In this document: piece after piece, positions 16,783-26,337 of the stretch
Position numbering within the stretch: position 1 is the stretch's first letter
Layout of the letters: each line of letters opens with the position of its first letter
DNA from: SIAQ01 sp963767835
GTDB taxonomy: Bacteria > Planctomycetota > Planctomycetia > Gemmatales > Gemmataceae
Length of the DNA stretch: 64,000 nt
Assembly: GCA_963767835.1 (NCBI GenBank)
Contig: CAVYFY010000019.1
Span: 248,001 to 312,000 of the forward strand
Reading direction: 5' to 3'
Notes under the pieces: model-generated
What the model was told of the DNA's origin: nothing
Database searches by the model: none
What the model saw: the letters and a program-made list of their open reading frames with translations, nothing else
Made by a program: the position numbers and the translations under genes

Positions 16783-18433
16783 TCACTTCGCCGCCTTCAC
16801 CAGCTCGGCTGATTTTTCGCGCAGCGGCTGATAAATCGTCTTGCCGGCGGCGAGGACGCGCAGCTGTTGCATGATCGGCGCGCGGCCGGCGTAGCGGCCC
16901 GGGCCCATCATTTTGAGGGCATCGGTCGCCATGATGCGGCCATCGCCCTTGCCGCGTTCTTCGACGGCGGTTTTGCCGGTGATCGTTTCGGCGCTGGCGC
17001 CGCCGACGGAACTGGCGGTTTTGTCGAAAACCTTAATGGTATCGTCGTGGAGGTATTCGTCGAGGACATCGAGGGTCGCCTCAGGGGCCTGCTTCTGCCA
17101 GATCATGCCGAGCATGTAAGCGCAGTCGTAGCGAAGCATTTTATTGCCGTCGTTGCGCGGCTCCTGAAGGACTTTGGTGAAGGTTTCTTTGACGCCGTTC
17201 ATGCTGCGCAAGTCGGCGCCATGGGCACGCAAAGCCCAGTTGATTCGTTCGCGGACATTGGGGTCATGGTTGGGGTTGCCGAGAACGCCAAGAAGAGCGG
17301 GGACGGCGGCGACGGCGGCGGGGCAGGTGCCGATCTTGTCGGGGGCCATCGCCATGGCGCACTGGATGCGCGTGTCTTTGGTTTCGCCGGCGTCCTGGAT
17401 TTTTTTGACCAACAGCGGGATGGCCGGCTCGGAGGCCGGGCCGATGCCTCCCAAAGCCATGGCGGCATAGCGGCGAATCTCCGAGTCCTTGTCGTCGCGC
17501 AGGATGCGCATCAAATCGGGAACAACCTTGGACGCCGGCGGGCCGATGCCGCGAATCGCCAGGATCGCTTGCTTGCGCAAATCGCCGTCGCCATTCTTGA
17601 AGGCTTCCATCAATACGGCCACCGCGGCCGCCGTTCCCTCGCCGCCGATGTTGCTGAGCGCCAGCGCGGCATTGCGCCGGTTCTCCAGATCGCGATCGCG
17701 CAACGCGTCGCTCAACGGCGCTACTCGCCTCCCGGTCCTTCGGCACGACGATCCGCACCAGCACGTTGAGCGAGGCTCGCCGTGTCTCGGAATTCGCGTC
17801 CCGGCACAACGGCAGCAGGTCGCCAAGCAACTCGTGCACCTTGTCGGCGTCCTTCACTTGCAAGAGCGCCCCGGCCGCGTCGCGCTTGACCAGCGTATCC
17901 GGATCGCGCAAGGCCTTCTTGAGCAATGGCAACGCGGCTTCCCCGAATTGGCCCAGGGCCCATGCCGCATTCTGACGCACGATCGCTTCCTGATCGCCCA
18001 GCGCCGTCTCCAGTGCCTCAAACGACTCGCGCGACTTGTTCCCCAAACAGCCGAGCGCGAACACGCCGCTGCGACGCACATAGACATCCTGGTTGTTGGC
18101 GGCGCTGATGAAAATCCGCTCCAGGTCCACGTCGTTGGACGTCTTTACGGTATCCCGGCAAATCTCGCCCATCGCGTAAACGAGGGCCTCGCGGACCTTG
18201 GAATCCCTCTCTTTGCCGAAGGCGAGCTTCATCTCGCTGAGCGAGGAAAACCCGCGGCTGCCCAGCTTGCCCAACGCGAACGCGGCATTGCGGCGCTGCT
18301 TGGCGTCGATGCTGGTCTTGAGCTGCCCGACCCATTCGCCGGCGCTTTTGCCAAGGAATTTCTCCTGAGCATGCAGCGGCGGCACGGCATTACCGAACGC
18401 CAGGACGAACGCGATGAGAAGATATCGGCTCAT
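16783..18433 (-). CDS. Secreted HEAT-repeat protein 1, frameshifted
   Basis: Starts at 18433 (GAGGATCCC before ATG) with a signal peptide (LLIAFVLAFGNAVPPLHA-Q). The rest is an array of HEAT/PBS-lyase-like repeats such as RNAAFALGKLG, VRRSGVFALGCLGN, VRQNAAWALGQFGE, NRRNAALALSNIGG and IRRYAAMALGGIGP. The frame changes at about 17725, between LVRIVVPKDREA and LSDALRDRDLENRRN; both sides are good HEAT sequence, so I treat it as one gene of about 550 residues. It is likely a periplasmic or surface protein-binding scaffold. It is the third gene of a same-direction run of three related HEAT genes. Confidence 0.75.
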
Positions 18434-18467
18434 GGGATCCTCGCGGAGACGGAGTTGCGGCGATCAG

Positions 18468-19813
18468 CTACTTCTTGTCGTCGAACTTCTTGTCCTTTTT
18501 TTCTTGCTGCATCTTCTCGAAAGCTTCGAAGGCGTCCAGCGCCTCCGCGGCGGCAAGGTGCACGATGTCATTCGTTTTCGGGTTGTCGAAAATTCTCTTC
18601 AAATGAGACTTCGCCTCGATAGCGTGCATGGCAACGCAGCAGCGTATCGCGGCCACGCTGACCTCGATGTCCGGATCGGCAATGGAGGCTTCCACGGTCG
18701 TCCAGGCGTGCTTTTTGGCTTCGGGCCCCATCATGCCGATGATCTGCAATCCCAAAACGCGGAGCGGCGTGTCCTTGAGATCATTTCCGATCCTCGTGAG
18801 GATAGGATCGATTTCCGCCTTGGTTACCTTCTTTTGGATCGTCATGATCGCGGCGTGTGCCCACATTCTGAGGGCCTTGTCGTTTTCTCGGCCGAGGAAC
18901 TCGTTGATCCTGGCCTCTGCGCTTTTTTGCTCTGTGCGTCCATTCTGGGGGTTTGGCTCATCGCAGCCATGCATTGCAGCGCCGTGAGCTTAACCGGCAA
19001 CGCGGGATCGCCCTTGAGAGTCCTGTCGAATTCAAACGGCAGGCCGCTGCCGAGCGTAGCAATCCCTTGCAGGGCGGTTTGCCGCACTAGAGCGGAATTC
19101 TCTTTCTCCGGATTGGATGAAAAGTCCAGGGCCTTCAGCGCCGACGGTGTGAGCGGATTCGTCTTTTTCGGGTCTTCAGGCGCGGCCAGCACAACCATAA
19201 CGGGGATCGCTTCTTTGCGCATCTCCCACGAGATAGCATCCCTGGTCAAAGCGACGATGTCATCGAACGCACTGCGGGCCTTTGGACCGAGCGTGGGCAT
19301 GCCCTTCATCGTCTGCATGCGCAATATGACCTGCTGATCCTTTTTCAAATTCACCTTGCAAATCGCAAACGTCTCGTTGATGTATTTTTGATCGGGGTTT
19401 TTCTTGTGGCGGAATATCGTGTGGAGCGCCTGGATGCCGTTGACGCGCACGCTGAGATCGATGTTGGGGTTTTTGGTCGGCCCGTGATATTTCAATTCCT
19501 GGATGATATCGGGCAGCGCTTCGTAGGCCTTTTCCGCCCCGAAGAACAGAATATTCTTCATGGCGATTTCGCGCTCGCTCGGATCGTCGGAATGAATCTT
19601 GCTCTTCCAGTAATCGAACTTTTTGCCCAAAACGAATTCGGGCTCCTTGAACTTGGGAGACGCGGGATCGTCCTTGGGATCGGTTTTGTCCTTCTTGTCC
19701 TTGGCCGGCTCCTTCTTATCCTTGACTTGCGCCGACGCGAACGGAATTTGCGATGTTACGACGACCATCCCAATGATGGCAATCGCCAAGCTCGACAGCA
19801 GCCAGTAGCGCAT
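18468..19813 (-). CDS. Secreted HEAT-repeat protein 2, frameshifted
   Basis: Starts at 19813 (GAGGTTCATC before ATG) with a signal peptide ending near FASA-Q, then a Lys/Asp-rich linker (KDKKEPAKDKKDKTDPKDD). HEAT-like repeats follow: EREIAMKNILFFGAEKAYEALP, VRVNGIQALHTIF, MRKEAIPVMVVLA and VRQTALQGIATLG. The frame changes at about 18925, in or beside a run of six T, after MSQTPRMDAQ. The C-terminal part (SAEARINEFLGRENDKALRM... to DKKFDDKK) continues in the other frame. It is clearly paralogous to the next gene upstream: both share a VLGK...W start, a FGxxxAYEAxP block and a VRVxGI block. Role unknown. Confidence 0.75.
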
Positions 19814-19890
19814 GATGAACCTCGTTATGGCGCGACCCTTCCCCGGAGTCGCCCGGTTTGATTATATGCCGATATTTCCCGCTCTTGTGG

Positions 19891-21001
19891 TTACTTTTCT
19901 TTCGTCTTGCTCAGCTTGAGCTGATCGACGGCTTCCTCGGCGTGATCGCGCAGCACCTGGTTGGCCTTCTTGCTGTTGGCGATTTTCTCCAGGGCCGGAA
20001 TGCTCTCGGTGGCTTGCATGCGGACCAGCGTGATGATTGCGCTCCAGGCGACGCCGGCGTCAGGATCGTCCAGCGCCTCCTCCACCGCGGCGGTGGCCCA
20101 GGGCTTGGCCTTCGGGCCGACCGACGCCAGCGCGGTCAGGGCTTGATTGGCGCACCTTCGGATCGGCGTCCTTCAATGCCGCCACGATCGGCGCGACATG
20201 CTTTTTGCTCACTTCCTTGCTGGCCGACATGATCGTGACGTGCGTCCAGACGATATCGATCTTGTCATAATCATTCGTAAGGTGCGAGTTGAGCCTGGTC
20301 AAAATCGACGCTTGCTCCGCCTTGGGTAGGTTGGCATGGCTCACTGGGCCAAGGGCGTTTAGGGCCATTAGCCTCACCTGCAAGGATGGATCATTGAGGG
20401 ATCGGAAAAGTTCCGGCAAGAGCTTCGGCGTCGGCACGCCCTTCTCGTCGAAGGCGATGAACGTCAGGGTTTGTAAGCCTTCCTTGCGCAACTTCCAACT
20501 GGCACTATCGTTGGCCACCCTGATGACATCGTCGACCGCTTCATGCGCGATCGGCCCCACCGCCGGCAAGCCTCTGACGGCCTCAATCCGCATACCCGCT
20601 TGCGTGTCTTTCAGGCACATCCTGTAAACGGCGAGAGCATCCTTCAAAAGGGCTGGATCGTGTTGCTTCTGGTGAAGCAGAATCGTGGTGATCGTCTTGA
20701 TGCCCTCGACGCGGACGGCAAGATCGAGATTGATCGTCTTGTGCTTGTTGAGCTCCTTGAGGATCGCCGGCACCGCTTCATAAGCCCGGTCAGGCCCAAA
20801 GACGATGATCGCTTGCATCGCCTCCTCGCGCCGGCTCGGATCCTTGGCGTGAATTTCATTCACCCATTCCTTGAACGTCTTGCCAAGCACTTCCTTGGGC
20901 TCGACGAATGGAACCTCCTTGCCTTTCGATTTGGTCTCCTGCGCATGTCCCACGCCGGCCAGGAACAACAGCATCGCAAAGCACATGACCTCATAACGCA
21001 T
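19891..21001 (-). CDS. Secreted HEAT-repeat protein 3, frameshifted
   Basis: The start is placed at 21001 (AGGTTGCCG before ATG); an in-frame ATG at 21013 is an alternative. A signal peptide (CFAMLLFLAGVGHA-Q) is followed by HEAT-like repeats: EEAMQAIIVFGPDRAYEAVP, VRVEGIKTITTIL, MRIEAVRGLPAVGP, VRLMALNALGPVS. The frame changes at about 20150 after KDADPKVR; the C-terminal part ALTALASVGPKAKPW...DQLKLSKTKEK reads in the other frame. It is first in the tandem run of three HEAT genes and closest in sequence to HEAT protein 2. It probably shares a promoter with the others in the 21014-21090 area. Confidence 0.75.
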
Positions 21002-21295
21002 CGGCAACCTCATGGCAAATGGAACTCCCCCTGCACATTAGACTATCACGCCGGGCCAGTTGGGGGCAATGACGAAATCTCCGTAGTGCAACGAATTTCC
21101 GCCCTGGAATTCGTTTGGACACAATCGCTTGCGCCGATGCGTTGCACGCAGACACCGACACCCCCGCCCCCCCGATGAATCGGGACCACAAAATCGCAAC
21201 CGACCTTGCATTTCCCACAAATTGATTGGCAAACCGCAACTGGCCCTGTTACAAAGATAGTTTCGAGACGCGAATTCTTGGGCGGAGCAATTGTG

Positions 21296-22816
21296 ATGAG
21301 CGAAGCGTCGGCGGCAACACAATCGGAGGCGCCTGAGCACGCGCACGGCCAATTGAGCCTCTGGGACACCGTCAGCATCATCGTCGGCATTGTGATTGGT
21401 TCGAGCATTTTCACGACCCCGACGCTCATCTTCGCCAGCACGAGCGGCCCCTGGGAAGCCCTTGGTGTTTGGGCCTTTTGCGGCTTTCTGTCGTTCATCG
21501 GCGCGCTGTGCTATGCCGAGCTGGCAACGACCTATCCGCGCTACGGCGGCGATTACGTCTATCTGACGCGGGCCTTCGATCGCCCAGCTGGCTTTCTCTT
21601 CGGCTGGTCCCAGCTCGCCGTCGTTCTTTCCACCAGCACTGGCGCCATGGCATTCATCTTCGGCGAATACTGCGCGAACCTTTTCGATGTCACCGGCGAG
21701 GGCAAGCCGCTCTTCGCCGCCCAGGCCGGCATCGCCGCCGTGATCGCCCTGACGCTCCTCAATTTCTTCGGCGTCGTCCTGGGAAAATGGGTGCAAAACG
21801 GCCTGGTTGTCATCAAGCTGCTTGGCCTCGTGCTGATCCTCATTGCTGCCCTGTGGGCGCCTGCGGAAAACGCCTTCAAGGTTCCCGAGGATGGGGGCTT
21901 CTCACGCGGGCTCAGCGGCATCTCCACCGCGATGATCCTCGTTCTCTACGCGTTCGGCGGCTGGAACGACGCTGCCTTCGTTGCCGCCGACATGAAGGAC
22001 CGGCGCAACATCCCCAAGGCGCTCTTGCTCGGCACGCTCGGCATCACCGTGATTTACCTCATCGTCAATTTCGCCTACATTCTCGGCATGGGCTTCGAAA
22101 CCGCGCGTGGCTTTCGCTTCACACTCGCGGCCGATGTCCTGACCAAAGCGTTCGGCCACTACGGCGGCAAGCTCATCAGCATCATCGTGATGATTTCCGC
22201 CCTTGGCGCCATGAACGGTCTGATCTTCACCGGGTCGCGCGTCTTTCTCTCGCTCGGCAAGGAACATCGCGTCTTCGCCCTGCTTGGCTACTGGAACAAA
22301 ACCTTGAAAGCGCCCGTCTTTTCATTGATCGCTCAAGCGGCGGTCACCATCGCCATGATATTGACGGTGGGCACTACGACCTTTCAAGAATACGTTGACC
22401 ACGTGCTGACGAACATCGGCGTTCCGGCGATCCCCTGGGGAAAGTACGATGGGGGGTTCGGCACGCTGTTCGCCGGAGGAGCGCCGGTTTTTTGGCTCTT
22501 TTTCCTGATGACCGGCTTTTCGATGTTTGCGTTGCGAGCACGGGATCCGAAGCTGGAACGGCCTTTTGAATTGAAGCCGCCATTTTATCCGGTGTTGCCG
22601 ATGATTTTTTGCGCGATGTGCCTGTTCGGTTTTTTCGCCGCCATGGATTGGGCCGGCTGGGTTTCCTTGCTCGGCTTCATTCCGTTGGTTCTGGGGTTGC
22701 CGCTCTACTGGCTTTCCGGCAAGGGTCACGAACCGGTGGTTCCCGTGGAAGTAGTTGCCGGTGTCGCCGATCCAGTTCCATCCCCGCCGCCCGTCGAAGA
22801 TCGGTTCACGCCGTAG
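21296..22816 (+). CDS. APC-family amino acid permease
   Basis: A 506-residue polytopic transporter of the amino acid-polyamine-organocation superfamily. The start at 21296 has GGAG about nine bases upstream. It has about 12 to 13 hydrophobic segments. TM1 carries the substrate-binding unwound loop GIVIGSSIFTTP, and TM2-3 carry GALCYAELATTYPRYGGDYVY. The TM6 region ISTAMILVLYAFGGWND and the later ALGAMNGLIFTGSR also match LAT/APC transporters. It imports or exchanges an amino acid across the cytoplasmic membrane; substrate unknown. The C-terminus has a proline/valine-rich tail (VPSPPPVED). A Uma2-like gene follows 21 bp later. Confidence 0.88.
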   Translation: MSEASAATQSEAPEHAHGQLSLWDTVSIIVGIVIGSSIFTTPTLIFASTSGPWEALGVWAFCGFLSFIGALCYAELATTYPRYGGDYVYLTRAFDRPAGFLFGWSQLAVVLSTSTGAMAFIFGEYCANLFDVTGEGKPLFAAQAGIAAVIALTLLNFFGVVLGKWVQNGLVVIKLLGLVLILIAALWAPAENAFKVPEDGGFSRGLSGISTAMILVLYAFGGWNDAAFVAADMKDRRNIPKALLLGTLGITVIYLIVNFAYILGMGFETARGFRFTLAADVLTKAFGHYGGKLISIIVMISALGAMNGLIFTGSRVFLSLGKEHRVFALLGYWNKTLKAPVFSLIAQAAVTIAMILTVGTTTFQEYVDHVLTNIGVPAIPWGKYDGGFGTLFAGGAPVFWLFFLMTGFSMFALRARDPKLERPFELKPPFYPVLPMIFCAMCLFGFFAAMDWAGWVSLLGFIPLVLGLPLYWLSGKGHEPVVPVEVVAGVADPVPSPPPVEDRFTP

Positions 22817-22837
22817 AATGAAAGCAGGAGGTGGCCC

Positions 22838-23449
22838 GTGAGCACAGCGACTTTGCCGAAAGCCCAGGCGTATTTTTCAGGCTTGCACATTCAGCTTCAG
22901 CCGGCATTGCCGATGACGCCGGATCAGTTTTTCGAATTCTGTCAACAAAATCGTAAGCTCCGTTTCGAACGCACGGCGCAGGGAGATCTGGTCATCATGC
23001 CACCATCCGGCGGAGGCACGGGCAAACGCAATCTGTCCATCGGCGCACAACTGTACAATTGGGCTGAGCGGGACGGGACCGGCGAGGCTTATGATTCCAG
23101 CACCGGCTTCGTTCTGCCGATTGGCGCCATTCGCTCGCCTGATGCGTCCTGGGTTCTGAAATCGAGGCTGGCCACCTTGACCGCGGAGCAAAAGGAAAAA
23201 TTCATCCCGCTGTGTCCCGATTTTCTCGTCGAGCTCATGCCGCCAACCGACAGCCTGACCGAAACGCAGGCGAAGATGCAGGAGTACCTCGAAAACGGCA
23301 TGCGTCTTGGTTGGCTGATTGACCGCAAACGCAAGCAAATCCATGTCTACCGGCCCGGCCAGGACGCGAGCGTGATCAGCGCACCGGCGACGATCAGCGG
23401 CGATCCGGAGTTGCCGGGCTTCGTGCTCGGTCTCGAACCAATCTGGTAA
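22838..23449 (+). CDS. Uma2-family (DUF820) PD-(D/E)XK nuclease-fold protein
   Basis: A 203-residue protein with a GTG start at 22838 preceded by a strong AGGAGGTGG. Uma2 signatures: MTPDQFFEFCQQNRKLRFER, the glycine stretch PPSGGGTGKRNLSIGAQL, SPDASWVLKSRL (metal-binding Asp), CPDFLVELMPPTDSL (catalytic Glu in VEL) and LENGMRLGWLIDRKRKQIHVYRPG. These restriction-endonuclease-like proteins are abundant in cyanobacteria and planctomycetes, and their biological role is poorly defined. It probably shares a transcript with the permease and the methyltransferase. Confidence 0.88.
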   Translation: MSTATLPKAQAYFSGLHIQLQPALPMTPDQFFEFCQQNRKLRFERTAQGDLVIMPPSGGGTGKRNLSIGAQLYNWAERDGTGEAYDSSTGFVLPIGAIRSPDASWVLKSRLATLTAEQKEKFIPLCPDFLVELMPPTDSLTETQAKMQEYLENGMRLGWLIDRKRKQIHVYRPGQDASVISAPATISGDPELPGFVLGLEPIW

Positions 23450-23465
23450 TTCGCGGGAGAAGTTC

Positions 23466-24068
23466 ATGAATAGGCGATCTTTGATCTGCATGCCTTGTTT
23501 GGTCGGCATTTTTACCGCCGTGATTGCCCTCACGCCGGGTCGAACTCAGGACAAACAGCCCCCCACGCGCGAGCCCGATGTCATTTACGTGCCAACCCCC
23601 TACGAAGTCGTGGACAAAATGTTCGAGCTCGCCGACATTCGGCCCGGCGAGGTCGTTTACGATCTTGGCTGCGGCGATGGGCGCATTCCGGTCATGGCGT
23701 CCAAGAAGTTCGGCGTCAAATCCTGGGGCTTCGACATCAACCCGGTGCGCGTCCGCGAATCGCTGGAGAACGTCAAGAAGAATCGCGTCGAGAGCCTCGT
23801 CACCATCAAGCAGCAAGACATCTTCGAGCTCGATCTTTCCAAGGCCGACGTCATCACGCTGTATCTTTTGCCACGGCTCAACGTCAAGCTGATCCCGCAG
23901 CTCGACAAGCTGAAGCCCGGCTGCCGAATCGTATCTCACGATTTCAACATGGAAGGGGTTCGCCCGAAGCGTGAAATCCGTTGCCGCGCCGGCGAAAACA
24001 TGCGCGAGCACGTGGTGTATCTGTGGGTCACGCCGCTGGAGAAGGAAGCGCCGGCGGCGGCCAAGTAA
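23466..24068 (+). CDS. Exported class I SAM-dependent methyltransferase
   Basis: A 200-residue protein combining an N-terminal export signal (residues 1-27, LVGIFTAVIALTPGRTQ) with a Rossmann methyltransferase domain. Motif I is VVYDLGCGDGRIPVMA, followed by WGFDINPVRVRES (acidic end of strand 2) and ADVITLYLLPRLNVKLIP. Similar signal-bearing methyltransferases occur in planctomycetes, but a SAM-dependent enzyme outside the cytoplasm is unusual, since SAM is cytosolic. The signal could act as a membrane anchor facing inward. AGGAGAAGTTC-like sequence (GGGAGAAGTTC) precedes the ATG. Confidence 0.8.
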   Translation: MNRRSLICMPCLVGIFTAVIALTPGRTQDKQPPTREPDVIYVPTPYEVVDKMFELADIRPGEVVYDLGCGDGRIPVMASKKFGVKSWGFDINPVRVRESLENVKKNRVESLVTIKQQDIFELDLSKADVITLYLLPRLNVKLIPQLDKLKPGCRIVSHDFNMEGVRPKREIRCRAGENMREHVVYLWVTPLEKEAPAAAK

Positions 24069-24141
24069 AAAGGAAAAGGTAAAAAAATAGAAAGTGACTG
24101 CCGACTTCACTTTCTATTTATTTACTTTTTCCTTTTTATTT
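24064..24141. repeat. AT-rich inverted repeat between convergent genes
   Basis: Left arm 24064-24097 (AGTAAAAAGGAAAAGG...TAGAAAGTGA) and right arm 24107-24141 (TCACTTTCTA...CTTTTTCC) pair with few mismatches around a 9-base loop. It sits between the convergent methyltransferase and HTH genes. It is a good candidate bidirectional transcription terminator, with A-runs on one arm and T-runs on the other. Confidence 0.75.
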
Positions 24142-24146
24142 GCTAT

Positions 24147-24715
24147 CTACTTGCGATCGCGGTACGGTTGAATCTTTTCGTACAGCAGGCTGACGAATTG
24201 CTCCAGAAGATCAACGTATTCGGTGCCGGCGATGACGGCGGCTTGCTCGAGAATCTTGCGGCGGCGCTCGATTTGATCGACGAAATGGGCGACGCCGAAC
24301 TCCGTCAGCGGGCCGCCGGTGCCTTGCAGCGACAATAGCTCGTCAATCTCCTCCGCGCTCAGATCGGCTGCTCGCTCGGGGTGATTTTGCAGCCAGGCCA
24401 GCAATTCCGGCTGCGTCGCCTGTTCGTAAAGGACGCGCAGGCTTTCCCGCGCCGGCAATGGCACTCGCATCTTCGGCAGCAGCTTTTCCAATGACTGCGT
24501 CAACAGGTCATTGACGCTCAGGCCGAGCGCGCGGGCACAGGCGCACACGGTGGCATTGTGCAGCTTGCGGGCCGGGCCGACGAAGATGTTGCGGATGGTG
24601 AGCCGATTCAATTCTGCGTGCCGGGCAAACGCATCCTGGCTCCAGCCACGCTCCTTGACCAGGCGTGCAATCTTGCGCAAAGCGGCAGATCAGATCGGTC
24701 GGAGATTTCGTCCAT
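24147..24715 (-). CDS. HTH (XRE-like) regulator, possible frameshift near its start
   Basis: The 177-residue open frame from a TTG at 24680 has an N-terminal XRE-type helix-turn-helix: VKERGWSQDAFARHAELNRLTIRNIFVG, then VCACARALGLSVNDLL. The C-terminal half is helical (LLAWLQNHPERAADLSAEEID...). An ATG at 24715 in the next frame gives MDEISDRSDLP running directly into the LRKIARLVKERG segment if the frame changes near 24675. I consider that the probable true start. The partner or target is unknown. The C-terminal part may be a ligand or dimerisation module. Confidence 0.65.
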
Positions 24716-24780
24716 CAACCGAGATTGTAAGCGACGGGTGAGCGGCGGTACAGGTTCGTTGCGGTCGCAGCTGCGGACGA

Positions 24781-25401
24781 TCAATCCACGCCATCGGGAA
24801 TTCCTTCGGCCAGCCCCTTTTCGAAGGCGGGATCGAGCTTGGCGCATTCCGTGGCAAGCCGGCTTTCCTGCTGCTCCCATTTCGCCGCCGTCTTCTCGAC
24901 TATTAACGTCAACATGCCCTGGACAAATCCGAATACGGCTCCCGTAGCTGCACACTCGACGCTCGCTGAAACAAGATCCGCCGGATTCATGATTACATGG
25001 CCAAATAATAGGCCGTGCCAGAAAACGATCAACACGGTACCCACCGATCCGACGATCGAAGCCCCAAGCGCGGTAAGAGAGGCAACGCAGCGTGACGGTT
25101 TCGAGAGACCGGCCGTCAAAGCGCCAAAGACGCATCCAGCGATCAATCCTGCGAGGTATCGCTCCTCGAAGCGGGTGCGAGCGACATCCCAAAAAGGTCG
25201 GCGCAACGGCGACCAGAATTCAAGGTGCCTCGTCAAACCACCGACAGCAAACGCGTGGAAGCCATTCACCAGGAACTCGACGAGAATTGATGCGACCACG
25301 GCGATGATCCCGCTTACCACGCCGCAAGAAGCATAAATCGCTAACCTCGACAGAAACTGCCGCGCCGTTGCCGATTGAGGTGCGTTTTGGATTGTGGACA
25401 T
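24781..25401 (-). CDS. Hypothetical membrane protein with four hydrophobic segments
   Basis: The start is taken at 25401, with GGAGG about eight bases upstream; an ATG at 25416 is an alternative. The protein is about 206 residues. It has hydrophobic segments at about 22-47 (SCGVVSGIIAVVASILVEFL), 80-100, 115-140 (GASIVGSVGTVLIVFWHGLL) and 155-178 (ATGAVFGFVQGMLTLIV), and a charged, cytosolic C-terminal helix. No family recognised. It sits upstream of the HTH gene in the same orientation, which might make it co-regulated. Confidence 0.55.
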   Translation of the reverse strand: MSTIQNAPQSATARQFLSRLAIYASCGVVSGIIAVVASILVEFLVNGFHAFAVGGLTRHLEFWSPLRRPFWDVARTRFEERYLAGLIAGCVFGALTAGLSKPSRCVASLTALGASIVGSVGTVLIVFWHGLLFGHVIMNPADLVSASVECAATGAVFGFVQGMLTLIVEKTAAKWEQQESRLATECAKLDPAFEKGLAEGIPDGVD

Positions 25402-25545
25402 GCGATCCGCCTCCATCGGGATGGGATATGATATGGATCAGCTTACTGAGAATTCGCTGGGCGAGACTAGACGCACCAGCCACTTGAATTCCGCGCCGGT
25501 CTCGCTTACCATTGAGTCATCCCTGGATTCTTGAGGAAACCGGCG

Positions 25546-26127
25546 ATGCACCAGCACCAGTGCTCCATGTGCGGGGCCATGTGGCAGCACGGGGAGGAAT
25601 GCGATCTAGACCTGCGCGAGCATGAATGCCGGGCGTGCGGTTGTCACCAATTTCGCACCTACAAGGAGCGCGATCCCGGTGCGCCGTCATCCGCCGCTGC
25701 CCAGACTTTGTCGGGTTTGCTGGAATCCCTTGCCAGTGCCGATTCGTTTGTGCGCTCGACGACGATCTTCAAGCTTGGAGCGGGCGATCCTGTGGCGCTC
25801 GAAAGCGTGCCGAAGTTGGCCGAGTTGACCACTACCGATCCGGAGACATTGGTGCGACTGGCCGCGGTGGAAGCCTTGCGGCGACTTCGAGTCGGCGCGG
25901 CGATTCCGCAGATTGCCGAGGCGCTGCGCGATCGGCATCCGGAAGTGCGCCGCGCTGCCGCGCTGGCACTGGGCGATCTGCCCGCGGTGGGCGACCCAGT
26001 TGCCCTGGCCGCGCTGGCCAACCACGTTGACAATCATCCGCGCGTCCGCGAAGCCGTTGCAGCGGCCTTGCGGAAGATTCAGCCGAATCCGAGCGCATGC
26101 TGGCAAGTCGTCGTCTCGAACAACTAA
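25546..26127 (+). CDS. Zinc-ribbon plus HEAT-repeat protein
   Basis: A 193-residue protein starting at ATG 25546 (TTGAGGAAACC upstream). The N-terminus has two CxxC-type pairs, CSMCGAMW and CRACGC, plus His residues, consistent with a zinc ribbon (about residues 4-40). A short linker leads to four HEAT/PBS-lyase-like repeats: VRSTTIFKLGAGDP, VRLAAVEALRRLRVG, VRRAAALALGDLPAVG and VREAVAAALRKIQP. This is a small cytosolic protein-binding adaptor by inference. It is unlike the exported HEAT proteins at 16783-21001, as it lacks a signal peptide. Confidence 0.7.
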   Translation: MHQHQCSMCGAMWQHGEECDLDLREHECRACGCHQFRTYKERDPGAPSSAAAQTLSGLLESLASADSFVRSTTIFKLGAGDPVALESVPKLAELTTTDPETLVRLAAVEALRRLRVGAAIPQIAEALRDRHPEVRRAAALALGDLPAVGDPVALAALANHVDNHPRVREAVAAALRKIQPNPSACWQVVVSNN

Positions 26128-26197
26128 AGCGAGCGGCAAGAAACGGATGGTCGCAGGTGATGATCTACGTTCCATTTCAAAATCAGTGTTCAAATCG

Positions 26198-26302
26198 AGC
26201 CACGAATGAAACACGGATCAAACAGGGACAGGAATAAGATTGCGGGAACCAAGGAGCTAATGCGATTCCCATCCGTGTTCCGTCCGTGTTTCATCCGTGG
26301 CT
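26198..26302. repeat. Inverted repeat, CCACGGATG family (copy 2)
   Basis: Left arm 26198-26228 (AGCCACGAATGAAACACGG...) and right arm 26268-26302 (CCATCCGTGTTCCGTCCGTG... CCGTGGCT). It matches copies 1 and 3 in the arms but differs in the loop. It lies in the 210-bp space before the glycogen phosphorylase gene. Confidence 0.85.
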
Positions 26303-26337
26303 AGATAAACTACTGAGATTTCACGAAGGGTTTCCCC

